64,000 nucleotides of DNA from assembly GCF_004770055.1 (NCBI RefSeq), contig NZ_RQEP01000010.1, positions 124,001 to 188,000 on the forward strand, written 5' to 3'. The notes beneath the pieces were generated by a model. That model ran no database searches. It was not told the origin of the DNA and saw only the letters and a program-made list of their open reading frames with translations. Each line of letters begins with the position of its first letter. The stretch's first letter is position 1. The stretch is from Leptospira semungkisensis (GTDB taxonomy: Bacteria; Spirochaetota; Leptospiria; Leptospirales; Leptospiraceae). This document shows positions 40,701-48,957 of the stretch, piece by piece. Made by a program: the position numbers and the translations under genes.

Positions 40701-40860
40701 CGCTAGTAGGCATACTTCCCCCGCCTCCCACTGCAATCCCCAGGGATGCAAAGATAGAGTCCGAAAGACTACCGCCCTTCGTTCCGCCGCAACCGATCAA
40801 GGTTGCGAGCATAACAAAAATTGCAAGTAAGGATCTCACCAGATTTTTTATAATAAACAT
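37720..40860 (-). CDS. Large lipoprotein with Big_5-like Ig domain (paralogue B)
   Basis: A 1046-residue tandem paralogue of the following lipoprotein. The lipobox is TLIGC. The Ig-like segment has VDRYKSLEVVFSEPMTQASV and RLIFDPYRELKPNTTYQLTL. The two proteins align along nearly their whole length; similarity is highest in the C-terminal half and lowest in a central stretch of about 150 residues (after TFNDYAGAP here), which looks like the variable part. No enzyme motif is seen. It starts 37 nt after the upstream 1253-residue lipoprotein gene, so co-transcription is likely; a 248-nt gap separates it from paralogue A. Confidence 0.87.
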   Translation of the reverse strand: MFIIKNLVRSLLAIFVMLATLIGCGGTKGGSLSDSIFASLGIAVGGGGSMPTSASLTPYKDTDQPAVLPVDFGTAGPQALLNLASLSQVDRYKSLEVVFSEPMTQASVSADFSLQEQTGPSTFAALPGPVSQKGGVFYWKSGGRLIFDPYRELKPNTTYQLTLTAASQALEGGNLQPYTVQFTTEPDYLVTASLNGTAVGPANSSKDLTYADATPGTIAMNLNASFSNPVSGANQIITIKLKHLNSTQEYVICSASPCDMTAPLASSLNLNSFSGSTLGLKPYQGGNSYWFEITTANGKVFTRSFGFNYGKVNSSPYGLVASASAAVFDQAQTLNLFAKILEKFVHADYKINSKTFNDYAGAPTTSSLGPLQDPNGDGNTSDRRCIDFWSITANDFPITVNYIQSYGDMAGQYGNGYCGATGNPGAFAITASFAGNLPMYLDTYLTSVSVPALAPDSTANVTDSIYVQADGVLGIDLNGKRAVVGLVPVGYSHDCTGLACLLGNGDTYAFSTTATLNNSSPYTSRLARAKSTATFDSSGNIAITINSPYTPSDTITQNFYVSEWTNNLTVAGVTLLAATDDLGSWLSSVTESVANGAVPQATPYITQSMLRDFIQRISVAAMNAVLVSLNNPGLDITLPDYLPAPLSSFPLSLRLMAQNDAVVKSDGTNKGILTSASVSLVAKNPLAASDPNYHGHQLATGFVSTKPAAAATPPKSYAFANSNANPGLLLTLTADTVTQAAYSLWQNGALNLRINKAFINTIEAYAGTDPLFQLTQELVQVGTLLNILAPGRSTLVGLNPSDPTKLVTNVSATDEVDIDVYAIHAPNGEFKFVGSAAQLPTLVVNFTDLELRIYGRRPNGTQIGYPVLSSLTCSSAAADSAANSCRYLLNTVRVSIKGDGSFNFIPFTNPDPTNKPQYNNLNALSLVIKKDQASMSYTLDILEGSQYNPFGLDPNGIFQVVDPLIRSLIIPLVNNVLRQVPLPQNLPLAAITHPTNGTPCALSSTTDKLKLITIPVPTSQPYPYLFGGLQFQGTAASNPGLAISCP

Positions 40861-40897
40861 TTCTATCAGATCTTCCTGTTTCTTATTTCTATCTTTT

Positions 40898-43800
40898 TCA
40901 TCTTAAAGAGAATATCGCATTCAAGTCGTCCCAATAGGTCGACGTAGGTTGGTTATCATTCCAATTGTCATAGAAGAAGGCGTCTTCTCCTGAGAAACGA
41001 CGACCTTTCTCGTAAATATCTCCGAAAAGCCCGATCAAGGTGCCTGCAGAATAGAGGAAGGCTCTATTGTCCATAAAAGGAGTCTGGATCATATTGGATC
41101 GTAAGAGAACTTTAGTATTATCGAATAGATCAGACACGGAATAGTGAGGAGCCATGTATGCGTGATTCTCCAAGTAACTGAAGAAACCGCCAGACTTACC
41201 CATTTGATAACCGGTCGCATACAGATTCTTTCCATAAGGAGCCATAGCATCCAACACAGGAGGAAGGCTTGTAGTAAGAATATCAGAAATAGTGTATGTT
41301 CTCACATAACCTGGAGGCGCAGGATCATCCTTATACAAAAGAGAAGAAAGTAGATCTAATGTATTGGTAACATCCGTCGCGGTGATCTGAATATCCAATA
41401 AAAGGTCCAACAAGAAGTCCAGAGAACGTACTAGAGACCAACCGGAAGATTGAGAAATATAATCTCTCATCCTCTTTACTAAAGTGTCTATCTTACCCCA
41501 GGCAGGATCGTATAGATTGTTACGAGGCATAGCGTCGTAATTATCTGCGATCCGAACGGTCAACCAATCGAAGGCTACGTCTATAGAGAATTGGTTCGGG
41601 CAATTCGTATAAAAATTCGCCTGCCCTCCACAATCGGACCAAAGCTTAGTCTCTCCCAAAATGAATTGGAGACCGTTCATGATCAGGTCTCTCGCGTCCG
41701 TTTTGTTCGGATCTCCAAGATTGGTTGTAAAGGTGATTAGTCCGGAAAGAATATCAGTTTTACTTAATAGATCTAAAGGACCGTCCGTCATACGATTACG
41801 GTCGTTCGTCTCTGTGCCGCTTCCATCCAGGGCATTCCCTTCAATCAAGACACTTAGTAGAGATCTATAATTTTTAGAAGGCTTATACTCTACAGGAGTT
41901 GCCGCTCCGTTTCTAATACCAGAGGAAATACCCACAGTACGGATCTGATTGAAAGAAGGAGTCGCAGGCAAATTATTCCCGGTAACTGAAGTCGTATCCG
42001 GTCCATAGAATAAGTAAGGTCTGCTAAATATCTCAGCAAGATTTGTGAAAACCTTGTATGGGTTATTGCCTGCTGCGCGGTTCGCAGGAGTCTTAGCGTC
42101 ATCACCAAGAGCTTTAGCTAAGGCCACGATAAACGGAGTCAGACGATTTCTATTATTCCAATTCGTATCAGAAGGGGTTGCATTCGCAGAAGGAACATCT
42201 GTGGTTCCCAAGAACCCAAGTTGCTTGATTACACCTGCGTTTTGAGAGATCGTAGGAGGAATCATTCCGTAAGCAGTTGTCGGATCCGGAATCAAAAGAG
42301 GGAATAACGCAGAATACACTGCAGTCACTTGGAAGGATTCATCACCCGCCAGCCCGTAACCCCATCCTTCCATAAAAAAGACTGCGTCACCCGGAACATT
42401 GGATATATCCTGAAAATCAGATCCCATAACTTCCCAAGGACCATTCTGGGTTCCGGAGAAAGTTTTGATCGGAGTTCCTTTCTTCTGCCAATAACCGTTA
42501 TAATTAGTACAATTGTCTTCGGTAGGACCGCAGTTAGGAGAAAGATTCATCATTCCTAAGATCCCGTTCCCGATCGCGGTAATGAACAAAGCTTCTTCGT
42601 AAGTAACAGTCGCAGCCAATTTCGCTCTCACAGGAAGAATCGCTACGAAACGTTTCTCATACATGAGCCATTGTAAATTGCGATAGAATGCTTCTTCTGC
42701 AGTGGAGACTTGGATCGGAGCAGAAATGGTTTCGGGAATACTGTACATTCCCTTAGTCGCTCCAGGATTCACAGTCGCAGGATTGGTCGCTCCTTCTTGA
42801 AGACCGCCAAGATAGATCCTACATTCTGTTTCGATAGCAGTAGCGGCATTTGTAACTGCAGTTCCATTCGGATTCGGATCACATGCGAGTCGATCTGCAG
42901 CAGTCATACCAGTGCGTGGAATTACTTGGATATAATACTGAGAAGTTTTCCAGGTCGGTTGGTATTGCAGAAGATTACCGTTAGGCGCAATCGGATTTCC
43001 ACCAGAGTCTTTCTGGCTATAATAAGGACCGTATCCTTCTAAGGTTACCTTTACAATCCAATCCAACATCCAAGGGATCGTCTTGTTGTATACCTTATCA
43101 AATTGAGACTCATTCATAGCTGCAGTACCAGTAGAAGTATCCGTAATCGGAAGAGTCACACCTCTAGAAGGAGCCTCGAGAATAGAAAGTACTCTTGTAT
43201 TGAATCCGATGCGATACACATCCGCACTGGCAGGCCCAGTATCAGGAGTTTCATCTCTAAAGACTTTCGTGTTTCCGGTAGCACCACCGGTCCTACTGTT
43301 TTCTGTAATATTCTTAAAATTGAAATTATCGGAGGAACCGATGATGGAGCCCATGCTGAACATTGCATCTCCCAAGGTCAGCTCTCCGCCTGTGGTTACT
43401 GAACCAGTGTCAGTCAAAGCGTTGTTTTGGGTCTGAGTTCCAGTCGGATTCCATCTAAAACCGTAATTATTCGCAAGAGTAAGAACAATAAATAAGCTCT
43501 CTAAAGAAGAAACAGGGCGACTATCTATATCGGTTTGGCGATTCTTACCATCACCATCCAATTGAAGAAGATCCCGGAAAGTCTGGCTTGAACCTGTAGA
43601 ATTTCTCATGAAGTCCAAGGTGTATGCGTTCTTAGCAGTTTCCTTCAGTACGTTTACAGTAACTTCTCCAGCGGGGAAGATGAGAGCCTTAATGACTCCG
43701 AACAAGTCCCGAAGCATTGTCTCCAACTCCGCAGGATGTAAGGTACCTCCCGGAGAATTATAAGCAGCATTCGTAGAGTATTCGTTTGGAGTAGGTTCTC

Positions 43801-44659
43801 CTGCAGAATTCACAGTGAAGAAATTCTCTGCATGAATAATGAATTGTTTGAAAGAAGTCTGAGGAGTAAGTTCGTCCGCAAAACCTGCGGCCTTATACAT
43901 CATCTCTCCCAAATCATAGATAATGGAGATAAATCCGTTCTTTAAGGATCGATCCGTAAGAAGAGAAGGAGCAAAGAAACCTCCAAGGAGATCCTCCATA
44001 CCAGTGCGGAAGTTTGCGTTCAACTTCAAGGATTTGAATAAAAAATCCTCTATATCATGCAGGTTATCGATCGTACCAGGATCGATAAGAATATCCGCAG
44101 TATCGTGAATAGAAGTAGTGATCTGATTCGTCGAATTCGTATTGTATTCGATCAGCAATTGATTCGCGCTTAAAGGGATCAGATTTCTCATCACCGGATG
44201 ATCGTATTTACGGATCTTCTCAAAGACGGGCTGCATGTCCGAATATGCGGTAGGATTTGAAGTTTGAAACTTTTCAATCAGGTCAGCAAGGCCCAAGGAA
44301 AGAGTTTGTAGAGCAGTACGGCTTTGCAGCATAGCCGCTTCAACAGCGCGAATTGTGCCTAAATTGTCCAATCTAGGAGCTTCGGATAAGGAGTCTCCCA
44401 AGGCAGCATTGAAGGAAACAGGGTCCAAACCGGTGAAAAAGCTCTTCACCACTGGATAAGGATTTAAGAAAGTAAATAGAGAAACGCCTGTATAATCGTC
44501 GGTATTATCCGAGAATTGTGCTACTCCGCTAGTGTCAGTACCGGCATGAGAACAAGCGCCGAATAATGACAATATAAGAGAAATGAAAATTATAAATTTC
44601 TTAAAATCTCGGTAGAGCGTAGTTCCCCGAGCTTTTTCTCCTATTGGCAGCATCTTCAT
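40898..44659 (-). CDS. Very large putative lipoprotein of unknown function
   Basis: 1253 residues. After a basic start comes KKFIIFISLILSLFGAC, a lipobox-type signal. The rest is soluble-looking with many Leu-rich amphipathic helices (for example LDWIVKVTLEGYGPYYSQKD, VRSLDFLLDLLLDIQITATD) and no domain I recognise. Codons 1 and 3 are both ATG; AGGG lies closest to a good distance from the second, so the start may be two codons later. It is the first gene of a lipoprotein series and has a good promoter upstream (44732-44760). Confidence 0.8.
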   Translation of the reverse strand: MKMLPIGEKARGTTLYRDFKKFIIFISLILSLFGACSHAGTDTSGVAQFSDNTDDYTGVSLFTFLNPYPVVKSFFTGLDPVSFNAALGDSLSEAPRLDNLGTIRAVEAAMLQSRTALQTLSLGLADLIEKFQTSNPTAYSDMQPVFEKIRKYDHPVMRNLIPLSANQLLIEYNTNSTNQITTSIHDTADILIDPGTIDNLHDIEDFLFKSLKLNANFRTGMEDLLGGFFAPSLLTDRSLKNGFISIIYDLGEMMYKAAGFADELTPQTSFKQFIIHAENFFTVNSAGEPTPNEYSTNAAYNSPGGTLHPAELETMLRDLFGVIKALIFPAGEVTVNVLKETAKNAYTLDFMRNSTGSSQTFRDLLQLDGDGKNRQTDIDSRPVSSLESLFIVLTLANNYGFRWNPTGTQTQNNALTDTGSVTTGGELTLGDAMFSMGSIIGSSDNFNFKNITENSRTGGATGNTKVFRDETPDTGPASADVYRIGFNTRVLSILEAPSRGVTLPITDTSTGTAAMNESQFDKVYNKTIPWMLDWIVKVTLEGYGPYYSQKDSGGNPIAPNGNLLQYQPTWKTSQYYIQVIPRTGMTAADRLACDPNPNGTAVTNAATAIETECRIYLGGLQEGATNPATVNPGATKGMYSIPETISAPIQVSTAEEAFYRNLQWLMYEKRFVAILPVRAKLAATVTYEEALFITAIGNGILGMMNLSPNCGPTEDNCTNYNGYWQKKGTPIKTFSGTQNGPWEVMGSDFQDISNVPGDAVFFMEGWGYGLAGDESFQVTAVYSALFPLLIPDPTTAYGMIPPTISQNAGVIKQLGFLGTTDVPSANATPSDTNWNNRNRLTPFIVALAKALGDDAKTPANRAAGNNPYKVFTNLAEIFSRPYLFYGPDTTSVTGNNLPATPSFNQIRTVGISSGIRNGAATPVEYKPSKNYRSLLSVLIEGNALDGSGTETNDRNRMTDGPLDLLSKTDILSGLITFTTNLGDPNKTDARDLIMNGLQFILGETKLWSDCGGQANFYTNCPNQFSIDVAFDWLTVRIADNYDAMPRNNLYDPAWGKIDTLVKRMRDYISQSSGWSLVRSLDFLLDLLLDIQITATDVTNTLDLLSSLLYKDDPAPPGYVRTYTISDILTTSLPPVLDAMAPYGKNLYATGYQMGKSGGFFSYLENHAYMAPHYSVSDLFDNTKVLLRSNMIQTPFMDNRAFLYSAGTLIGLFGDIYEKGRRFSGEDAFFYDNWNDNQPTSTYWDDLNAIFSLR

Positions 44660-44731
44660 CCCTAAAACCTCGCTGGGCTTTGATTCGCTTTTTAGAACGA
44701 ATGTTATGTTTTTCTACCCGGCCGGCCTTTT

Positions 44732-44760
44732 TTTATACACCAGTTCAGAAAAACCTTCAA
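44732..44760 (-). promoter_or_regulatory. Sigma-70-like promoter of the lipoprotein operon
   Basis: Minus strand: TTGAAG (44755-44760), 17-nt spacer, TATAAA (44732-44737). It would start a transcript about 65 nt ahead of the 1253-residue lipoprotein. The leader holds a GGCCGGCC palindrome and an ATTCG/CGAAT hairpin. Confidence 0.55.
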
Positions 44761-44865
44761 TCTTTTTTTATATCGATCGTTCTAATGTTGTATCATTCGC
44801 TATACTGGTACATATTATAACGGACTAGACAAGGCTTTTTTTCACCATAATTCTCTAAAATAAAG

Positions 44866-44879
44866 ATAACGATCGTTAT
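44866..44879. promoter_or_regulatory. Perfect 14-bp palindrome ATAACGATCGTTAT
   Basis: A symmetric site of the size bound by dimeric TetR/MarR-type regulators. Part of it, CGATCGTT, recurs at 44774-44781. It lies about 105 nt upstream of the proposed lipoprotein promoter. Confidence 0.4.
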
Positions 44880-45142
44880 TTTTTAATCTCTTATACGTCT
44901 CTTATTTCTCGTAAAAATGGTCATTTTTAACCCATTCAGTGAATTTTCAGAGGGGAGAAGAAACGGGTCAGAAGGGCATTTTAGTCAAATATTTATTGAC
45001 AATAACCTTGCTTCATTTTCGTAAAGAAAATGTAAATATACACTTAAGAAATAATTTACCGACAAGTTTTGAACAATCGTTCGGAACGAGTTCTAATCGG
45101 TGTTTTATAACATTCAAATTATTTAATACTTTATCAATCTAC

Positions 45143-45175
45143 AAAAAAGCCGGGAAACAAGTCCCCGGCCTTTTT
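45143..45175. terminator. Bidirectional intrinsic terminator
   Basis: A 6-bp GC stem GCCGGG/CCCGGC (45149-45169) is flanked by six As on the left and five Ts on the right, so it has a T-run on both strands. It serves the TMEM43-like gene on the minus strand, ending 24 nt past its stop. Confidence 0.85.
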
Positions 45176-45198
45176 AAAACTCCGCTTTTTGATCTAAT

Positions 45199-46266
45199 TT
45201 ACGCGGTCGCTGCTTTTCTCTTATAGATCGCGTATCCGATCGCGGCGAGCCCCAAAATCAGCCAAATATACCAGAATTTAACGAGTAAAATAGTGATCCC
45301 GGTAATCAGGAAAGCTATAATCCCTAAGAAAATAGAAAGGGCTGCCTTTCCAAATTCTCCTACAAAAGGAATAAAACTGAGTAATGACATGAGTGGTCCC
45401 AAGAGAAGAATGAAACTTACCCACATAACAACGAAACAAACCCCTCTCATCACCCATTTCTGCACATTGTCGTCACTTTGGATATCCTTCATCGTGGTAA
45501 GATAATCCCCTACAGAAGCGTTTAAGAATTTATTCCCTTCTTTGCTTGTGAATTTTCCCACAGAAGCTCCACTTACGGATCCCACAAAGGTCATATTCTC
45601 TTCTGGGATTGGGACAACGCTCACACTAATCCTTTCACATCCTTCGACAGTGTCGCGAGCGCATTTTTCGGATAAGTAAAGATATCCATCTTCTACTGTG
45701 CCTCTGCTCAACTGCCCAGCTTCAGGAACAATGGAACCTACTTCCGAAGTAAAATCGACTTCGCCTAGATGAACTGTGTAGGTCTTTCCTTCTTCTCCCT
45801 TGATCCTAGCATCGGAAGCATAGGAATCTTTGTCTTCTACCGTGCTTCTGTGATACTGTTTGGATTTACATTGAGAAGATTTAAAGTCGCGAGGATTCTT
45901 AGGAGAAGAGACCCAGTCCAGTTTGCAGTCATAGGTCTTTTTCTTATTCGAGTCCTCTTTGCTTGTCTCTTCCCAAGCATATACCTCGGAGGATTGACTG
46001 TAGGAAATATATTTGCCTGGTTTTACGAATTCTCCTCCAAGAGAATTCGCAGATAATTTTCCAGTTACATAGGATGCGAGCCCTGCTTGCGCTTGCGCGG
46101 CAGGAACGGCTCCCTTCAATGCTGCTCCCGCTTGCTCGCAAGTCTCCACTTGGTAGATCAAAAATAAAGAGGCAGGAAATAAAGCTACTCCTGCAAGAAT
46201 TCCCTTAATCGATTCACCAATGGAACCGAGTATGCCTCCGCCTTCTCCCGAATCTTCAAATGCCAT
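45199..46266 (-). CDS. TMEM43-family membrane protein
   Basis: 355 residues with a membrane helix near the N-terminus (IKGILAGVALFPASLFLIYQ), a large soluble domain of about 220 residues (likely extracytoplasmic), and three or four closely spaced C-terminal helices (VMWVSFILLLGPLMSLLSFI, LSIFLGIIAFLITGITILLV, FWYIWLILGLAAIGYAIYKR). This layout and the GPLMSLLSFIPFVGEFG segment match the TMEM43 (LUMA) family, known in eukaryotes as a nuclear-envelope protein and scattered in bacteria. Function in bacteria is unknown. It is 167 nt from trpC. Confidence 0.7.
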   Translation of the reverse strand: MAFEDSGEGGGILGSIGESIKGILAGVALFPASLFLIYQVETCEQAGAALKGAVPAAQAQAGLASYVTGKLSANSLGGEFVKPGKYISYSQSSEVYAWEETSKEDSNKKKTYDCKLDWVSSPKNPRDFKSSQCKSKQYHRSTVEDKDSYASDARIKGEEGKTYTVHLGEVDFTSEVGSIVPEAGQLSRGTVEDGYLYLSEKCARDTVEGCERISVSVVPIPEENMTFVGSVSGASVGKFTSKEGNKFLNASVGDYLTTMKDIQSDDNVQKWVMRGVCFVVMWVSFILLLGPLMSLLSFIPFVGEFGKAALSIFLGIIAFLITGITILLVKFWYIWLILGLAAIGYAIYKRKAATA

Positions 46267-46433
46267 GTTCTTCCCTCCGATTGCCTTGAAAGACGAAAGG
46301 GCATTTTATAGGCTCAACAAGGAAAGGAGCAATAATTTTTTTCCAAAGATTTGAGGGGGAAAGTCGGCAACAGTTCCCACAGAAGAAGGTTAGAAGAATT
46401 TTAGAGTAGCGGAGAAATGGATTCCGCTCGGGG

Positions 46434-47183
46434 CTAGAATAACTCCAGCCAGGCCTTACGGATATCTTGCTTTTCCATGAAATAAGTACCAACGAGTGCC
46501 GCATCCACATGAGGACGAAACTCGTCTAGATCGGCCTTGCTCTTCACTCCAGACTCCCCTACTTTCACTATATTCGGAGAGAGTTTGCCCGCCACCTTAG
46601 AAACAAGATCCTTGTGAATGGTGAAATCATCCAAGTCTCTGGTATTCACTCCCACAATATTGGCACCGGCTTTACTAGCGATCTCGGCCTCTTCTTCCGT
46701 ATGGATCTCGGTCAAGACATCCATATTCAAGCTTCTGGCCTCACGGATCAACTCAGCGAGTTTTTCTGGGGTAAGTATGCGAACGATCAGAAGAATTGCG
46801 GCAGCTCCGAATTCTCTCGCTTCCAGAATTTGCTTTCGATCCAGTATGAAATCTTTTCTTAATATAGGGATCTGTAGAGAAGAAGATATTTCGCGAAGAT
46901 GAGAAAGATCCCCACCAAAGTATTGTTTGTCGGTAAGCACTGAAATTGCCGAGGCACCGCATTCAGAGTAGGTCTTGGCGATGGAAAGCGGATCAAACTC
47001 CTCTCGGATCACTCCGGAAGAAGGACTTTGTTTTTTACATTCGGCTATAATGGAAAATTTTCTGGATCGCAGAGATTGCCATAAGCCGATCCCGCGATAA
47101 GGAACTGGAGTATACTCCGGGATCGATTCGATCTCTTTCTTTTTTGTCTCTACGATTTCTTGTAGAACCCGATGTAAAGCCAT
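46434..47183 (-). CDS. trpC: Indole-3-glycerol-phosphate synthase
   Basis: TrpC closes the indole ring in tryptophan synthesis. The 249-residue TIM barrel has the catalytic lysine in [16 protein letters not shown], the second lysine in [14 protein letters not shown], the Glu in [22 protein letters not shown], and the phosphate-binding [12 protein letters not shown] and [10 protein letters not shown]. It is a stand-alone enzyme, with no fused PRAI domain. It starts 3 nt after the STAS gene; no other trp gene is near. Confidence 0.96.
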   Translation of the reverse strand: MALHRVLQEIVETKKKEIESIPEYTPVPYRGIGLWQSLRSRKFSIIAECKKQSPSSGVIREEFDPLSIAKTYSECGASAISVLTDKQYFGGDLSHLREISSSLQIPILRKDFILDRKQILEAREFGAAAILLIVRILTPEKLAELIREARSLNMDVLTEIHTEEEAEIASKAGANIVGVNTRDLDDFTIHKDLVSKVAGKLSPNIVKVGESGVKSKADLDEFRPHVDAALVGTYFMEKQDIRKAWLELF

Positions 47184-47186
47184 CAG

Positions 47187-47525
47187 TCAGGAACGAAAGG
47201 TTTTTAGAGCTTCTTCTTCCGTTTCGCGAATGTCGAATAGAGAGGTGAGTTCGATTACGTCAAAAATTCTTTTGACCGCAGGCTTGATCCCGCAAATTTT
47301 CAACCCACCTTCTTTTGCATTTAACTTCCTCAGCGTGGAAATACAGGCTCTAAAACCGGACGAAGACATATAATCCACATCCTGCATATTCAAAATAACC
47401 TTAGTATGTCCTTGGTTATCAATTAGATCGTTCAGATTTTCTTCCACCTCATTGGCGATAGAGACGTCCAAACGTCCCTTGAGGTAAACTATGAGAACTC
47501 CGTCCTGCACCTTGTGATCCAGCAA
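47187..47525 (-). CDS. STAS-domain anti-sigma-factor antagonist
   Basis: A single-domain protein of 112 residues. It has LIVYLKGRLDVSIANEVEEN then VILNMQDVDYMSSSGFRACI, where the middle serine of the SSSG is the expected site of phosphorylation by an anti-sigma kinase. Such proteins bind anti-sigma factors when unphosphorylated (partner switching). No kinase or sigma gene lies nearby. It is co-transcribed with trpC, probably from the 74-nt gap it shares with divergent murD. Confidence 0.92.
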   Translation of the reverse strand: MLDHKVQDGVLIVYLKGRLDVSIANEVEENLNDLIDNQGHTKVILNMQDVDYMSSSGFRACISTLRKLNAKEGGLKICGIKPAVKRIFDVIELTSLFDIRETEEEALKTFRS

Positions 47526-47599
47526 AGGAACCTACCCTTAGAGATAAATTAGAGACAATTCTCGGTGCGAAAAATAGCCTGTCAACCAAGTTCCCCACG

Positions 47600-48949
47600 A
47601 TGAAGAATTTTCCGACTTCCCTGTTAGGCCAAAGAGTCCTGGTTCTAGGAGGGGGAGTTTCCGGCAAGGCAGCTCTCCGACTCTTGAAAGAAAGACAGGC
47701 GATTCCTGTTCTATGTAACTCGGAACCGATCTCCGATTCGTCAGTAGAGTATGTTCGAGAAGATATTCCTCTCTCTGATCTACTTCCTCTTTCTCTAATA
47801 GTGAAGAGCCCAGGAATTTCTCCCACTCATTCTATTTTAGTACAAGCAGAAGCTCTCGCAATCCCTATCGTTTCCGAAGTGGAATTGGCAAGAGCGTTCT
47901 ACTCCGGAAGACTCATTGGAGTCACCGGGACTGATGGAAAGTCCACAACGACTTCTTTAACTTGTCATTTGGCTTCGAACGATTTTCCGGGAGCGACTGC
48001 CGGAGGAAATATAGGACTCGCGTTCAGTGATTTCTGTCTGAAGCCGATCCCGCTTACCGTTCTTGAACTCTCAAGCTATCAGTTGGAAGATTCTGGACCT
48101 TTAGAACTTAATGTATCTGTAATATTAAATCTGGCCTCCGATCATTTAGAAAGGCATAAGTCTCTGGACAATTATTTCGCCGCCAAGGCGAGGATCGTGG
48201 ATTCACGAAATCCGAAACATACATTGGTAACTAGTTCAAAATTATTTAAAGAAAGGATCCAAAGATTCGATTGGCGATGCAGCATTCTCACCTTCGGGAG
48301 AGAAGAAGGGAACGACGCTCAGATTTTGGACGAACACCAAAGCATACAAACCAATAAGGCAAAGTATAATGTTTCTTCCTTTCCTCTTCCGGGAGGACAT
48401 AACCTGGAGAACCTCGCGGCATCTATTCTGGCGGCGGAAGCCATTGGAGCAAAATCCGAAAATATCCAAAAATTGATCGGAACCTTCCAAGGTCTTCCTC
48501 ATCGCTTTCAAAATGCGGGGAAGGCAGCAGGGATCTCCTTTATAAACGATTCCAAATCCACAAACCTGCACAGTATGCTCGCCGGACTAAGTACTTGGAG
48601 AGATAAGAAAGGCACCTTCTTAATCCTGGGAGGAAGGCCCAAAGCAGAGCCTTTAGAGCCTTTAAAAGAATTCCTTTCCTCCGGAATTGGCTGGGTTTTG
48701 TTGATCGGAGAGGCAAGAGAAAAGTGGGCGTCCGAAATCTCTCCCATCTTAGGCTCTCATTTGATCTTGGCCGAAAATTTAGAAGAAGGCTTTTCTCAGA
48801 TCAAAACTGCAGTTCGTTCCGGAAGGGCAAGAGTATCTTCCGTAGTCTTCTCCCCAGCTTGTGCGAGCTTCGATCTATACAAAAATTTCGAAGAGAGAGG
48901 GGATCATTTCTTAAGATTGGTTGGGGCCTGGGCCAAAGAAGAGCCCTAA
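47600..48949 (+). CDS. murD: UDP-N-acetylmuramoyl-L-alanine:D-glutamate ligase
   Basis: MurD adds D-Glu to UDP-MurNAc-L-Ala in peptidoglycan precursor synthesis. N-domain VLVLGGGVSGKAALRLL; ATP loop GVTGTDGKSTTTSLTCHLA; AGGNIGLAFSDF; the central LELSSYQLEDSG and NLASDHLERHKS; and the C-domain FINDSKSTNLHSMLAGL and LILGGRPK. All fit MurD. At 449 residues the length is normal. No clear ribosome site precedes the ATG. It stands apart from other cell-wall genes and converges with the HD-GYP gene, 8 nt away. Confidence 0.96.
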   Translation: MKNFPTSLLGQRVLVLGGGVSGKAALRLLKERQAIPVLCNSEPISDSSVEYVREDIPLSDLLPLSLIVKSPGISPTHSILVQAEALAIPIVSEVELARAFYSGRLIGVTGTDGKSTTTSLTCHLASNDFPGATAGGNIGLAFSDFCLKPIPLTVLELSSYQLEDSGPLELNVSVILNLASDHLERHKSLDNYFAAKARIVDSRNPKHTLVTSSKLFKERIQRFDWRCSILTFGREEGNDAQILDEHQSIQTNKAKYNVSSFPLPGGHNLENLAASILAAEAIGAKSENIQKLIGTFQGLPHRFQNAGKAAGISFINDSKSTNLHSMLAGLSTWRDKKGTFLILGGRPKAEPLEPLKEFLSSGIGWVLLIGEAREKWASEISPILGSHLILAENLEEGFSQIKTAVRSGRARVSSVVFSPACASFDLYKNFEERGDHFLRLVGAWAKEEP

Positions 48950-48957
48950 TATTAGAA

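Larger units (their letters stand above)
44660..45198. other. 539-nt AT-rich intergenic region without a credible gene
   Basis: This gap holds the lipoprotein promoter, a 14-bp palindrome (44866-44879), a smaller inverted repeat GTCAA/TTGAC (44984-45000) and the terminator near its right end. A perfect TTGACA stands at 44996-45001 on the plus strand but no matching -10 was found. No RNA gene was recognised. Confidence 0.6.

Noticed and set aside
44939..45226. 95-codon plus-strand frame in the long intergenic region
   Set aside because: It runs through the terminator hairpin into the TMEM43-like gene and has no ribosome site or recognisable sequence.
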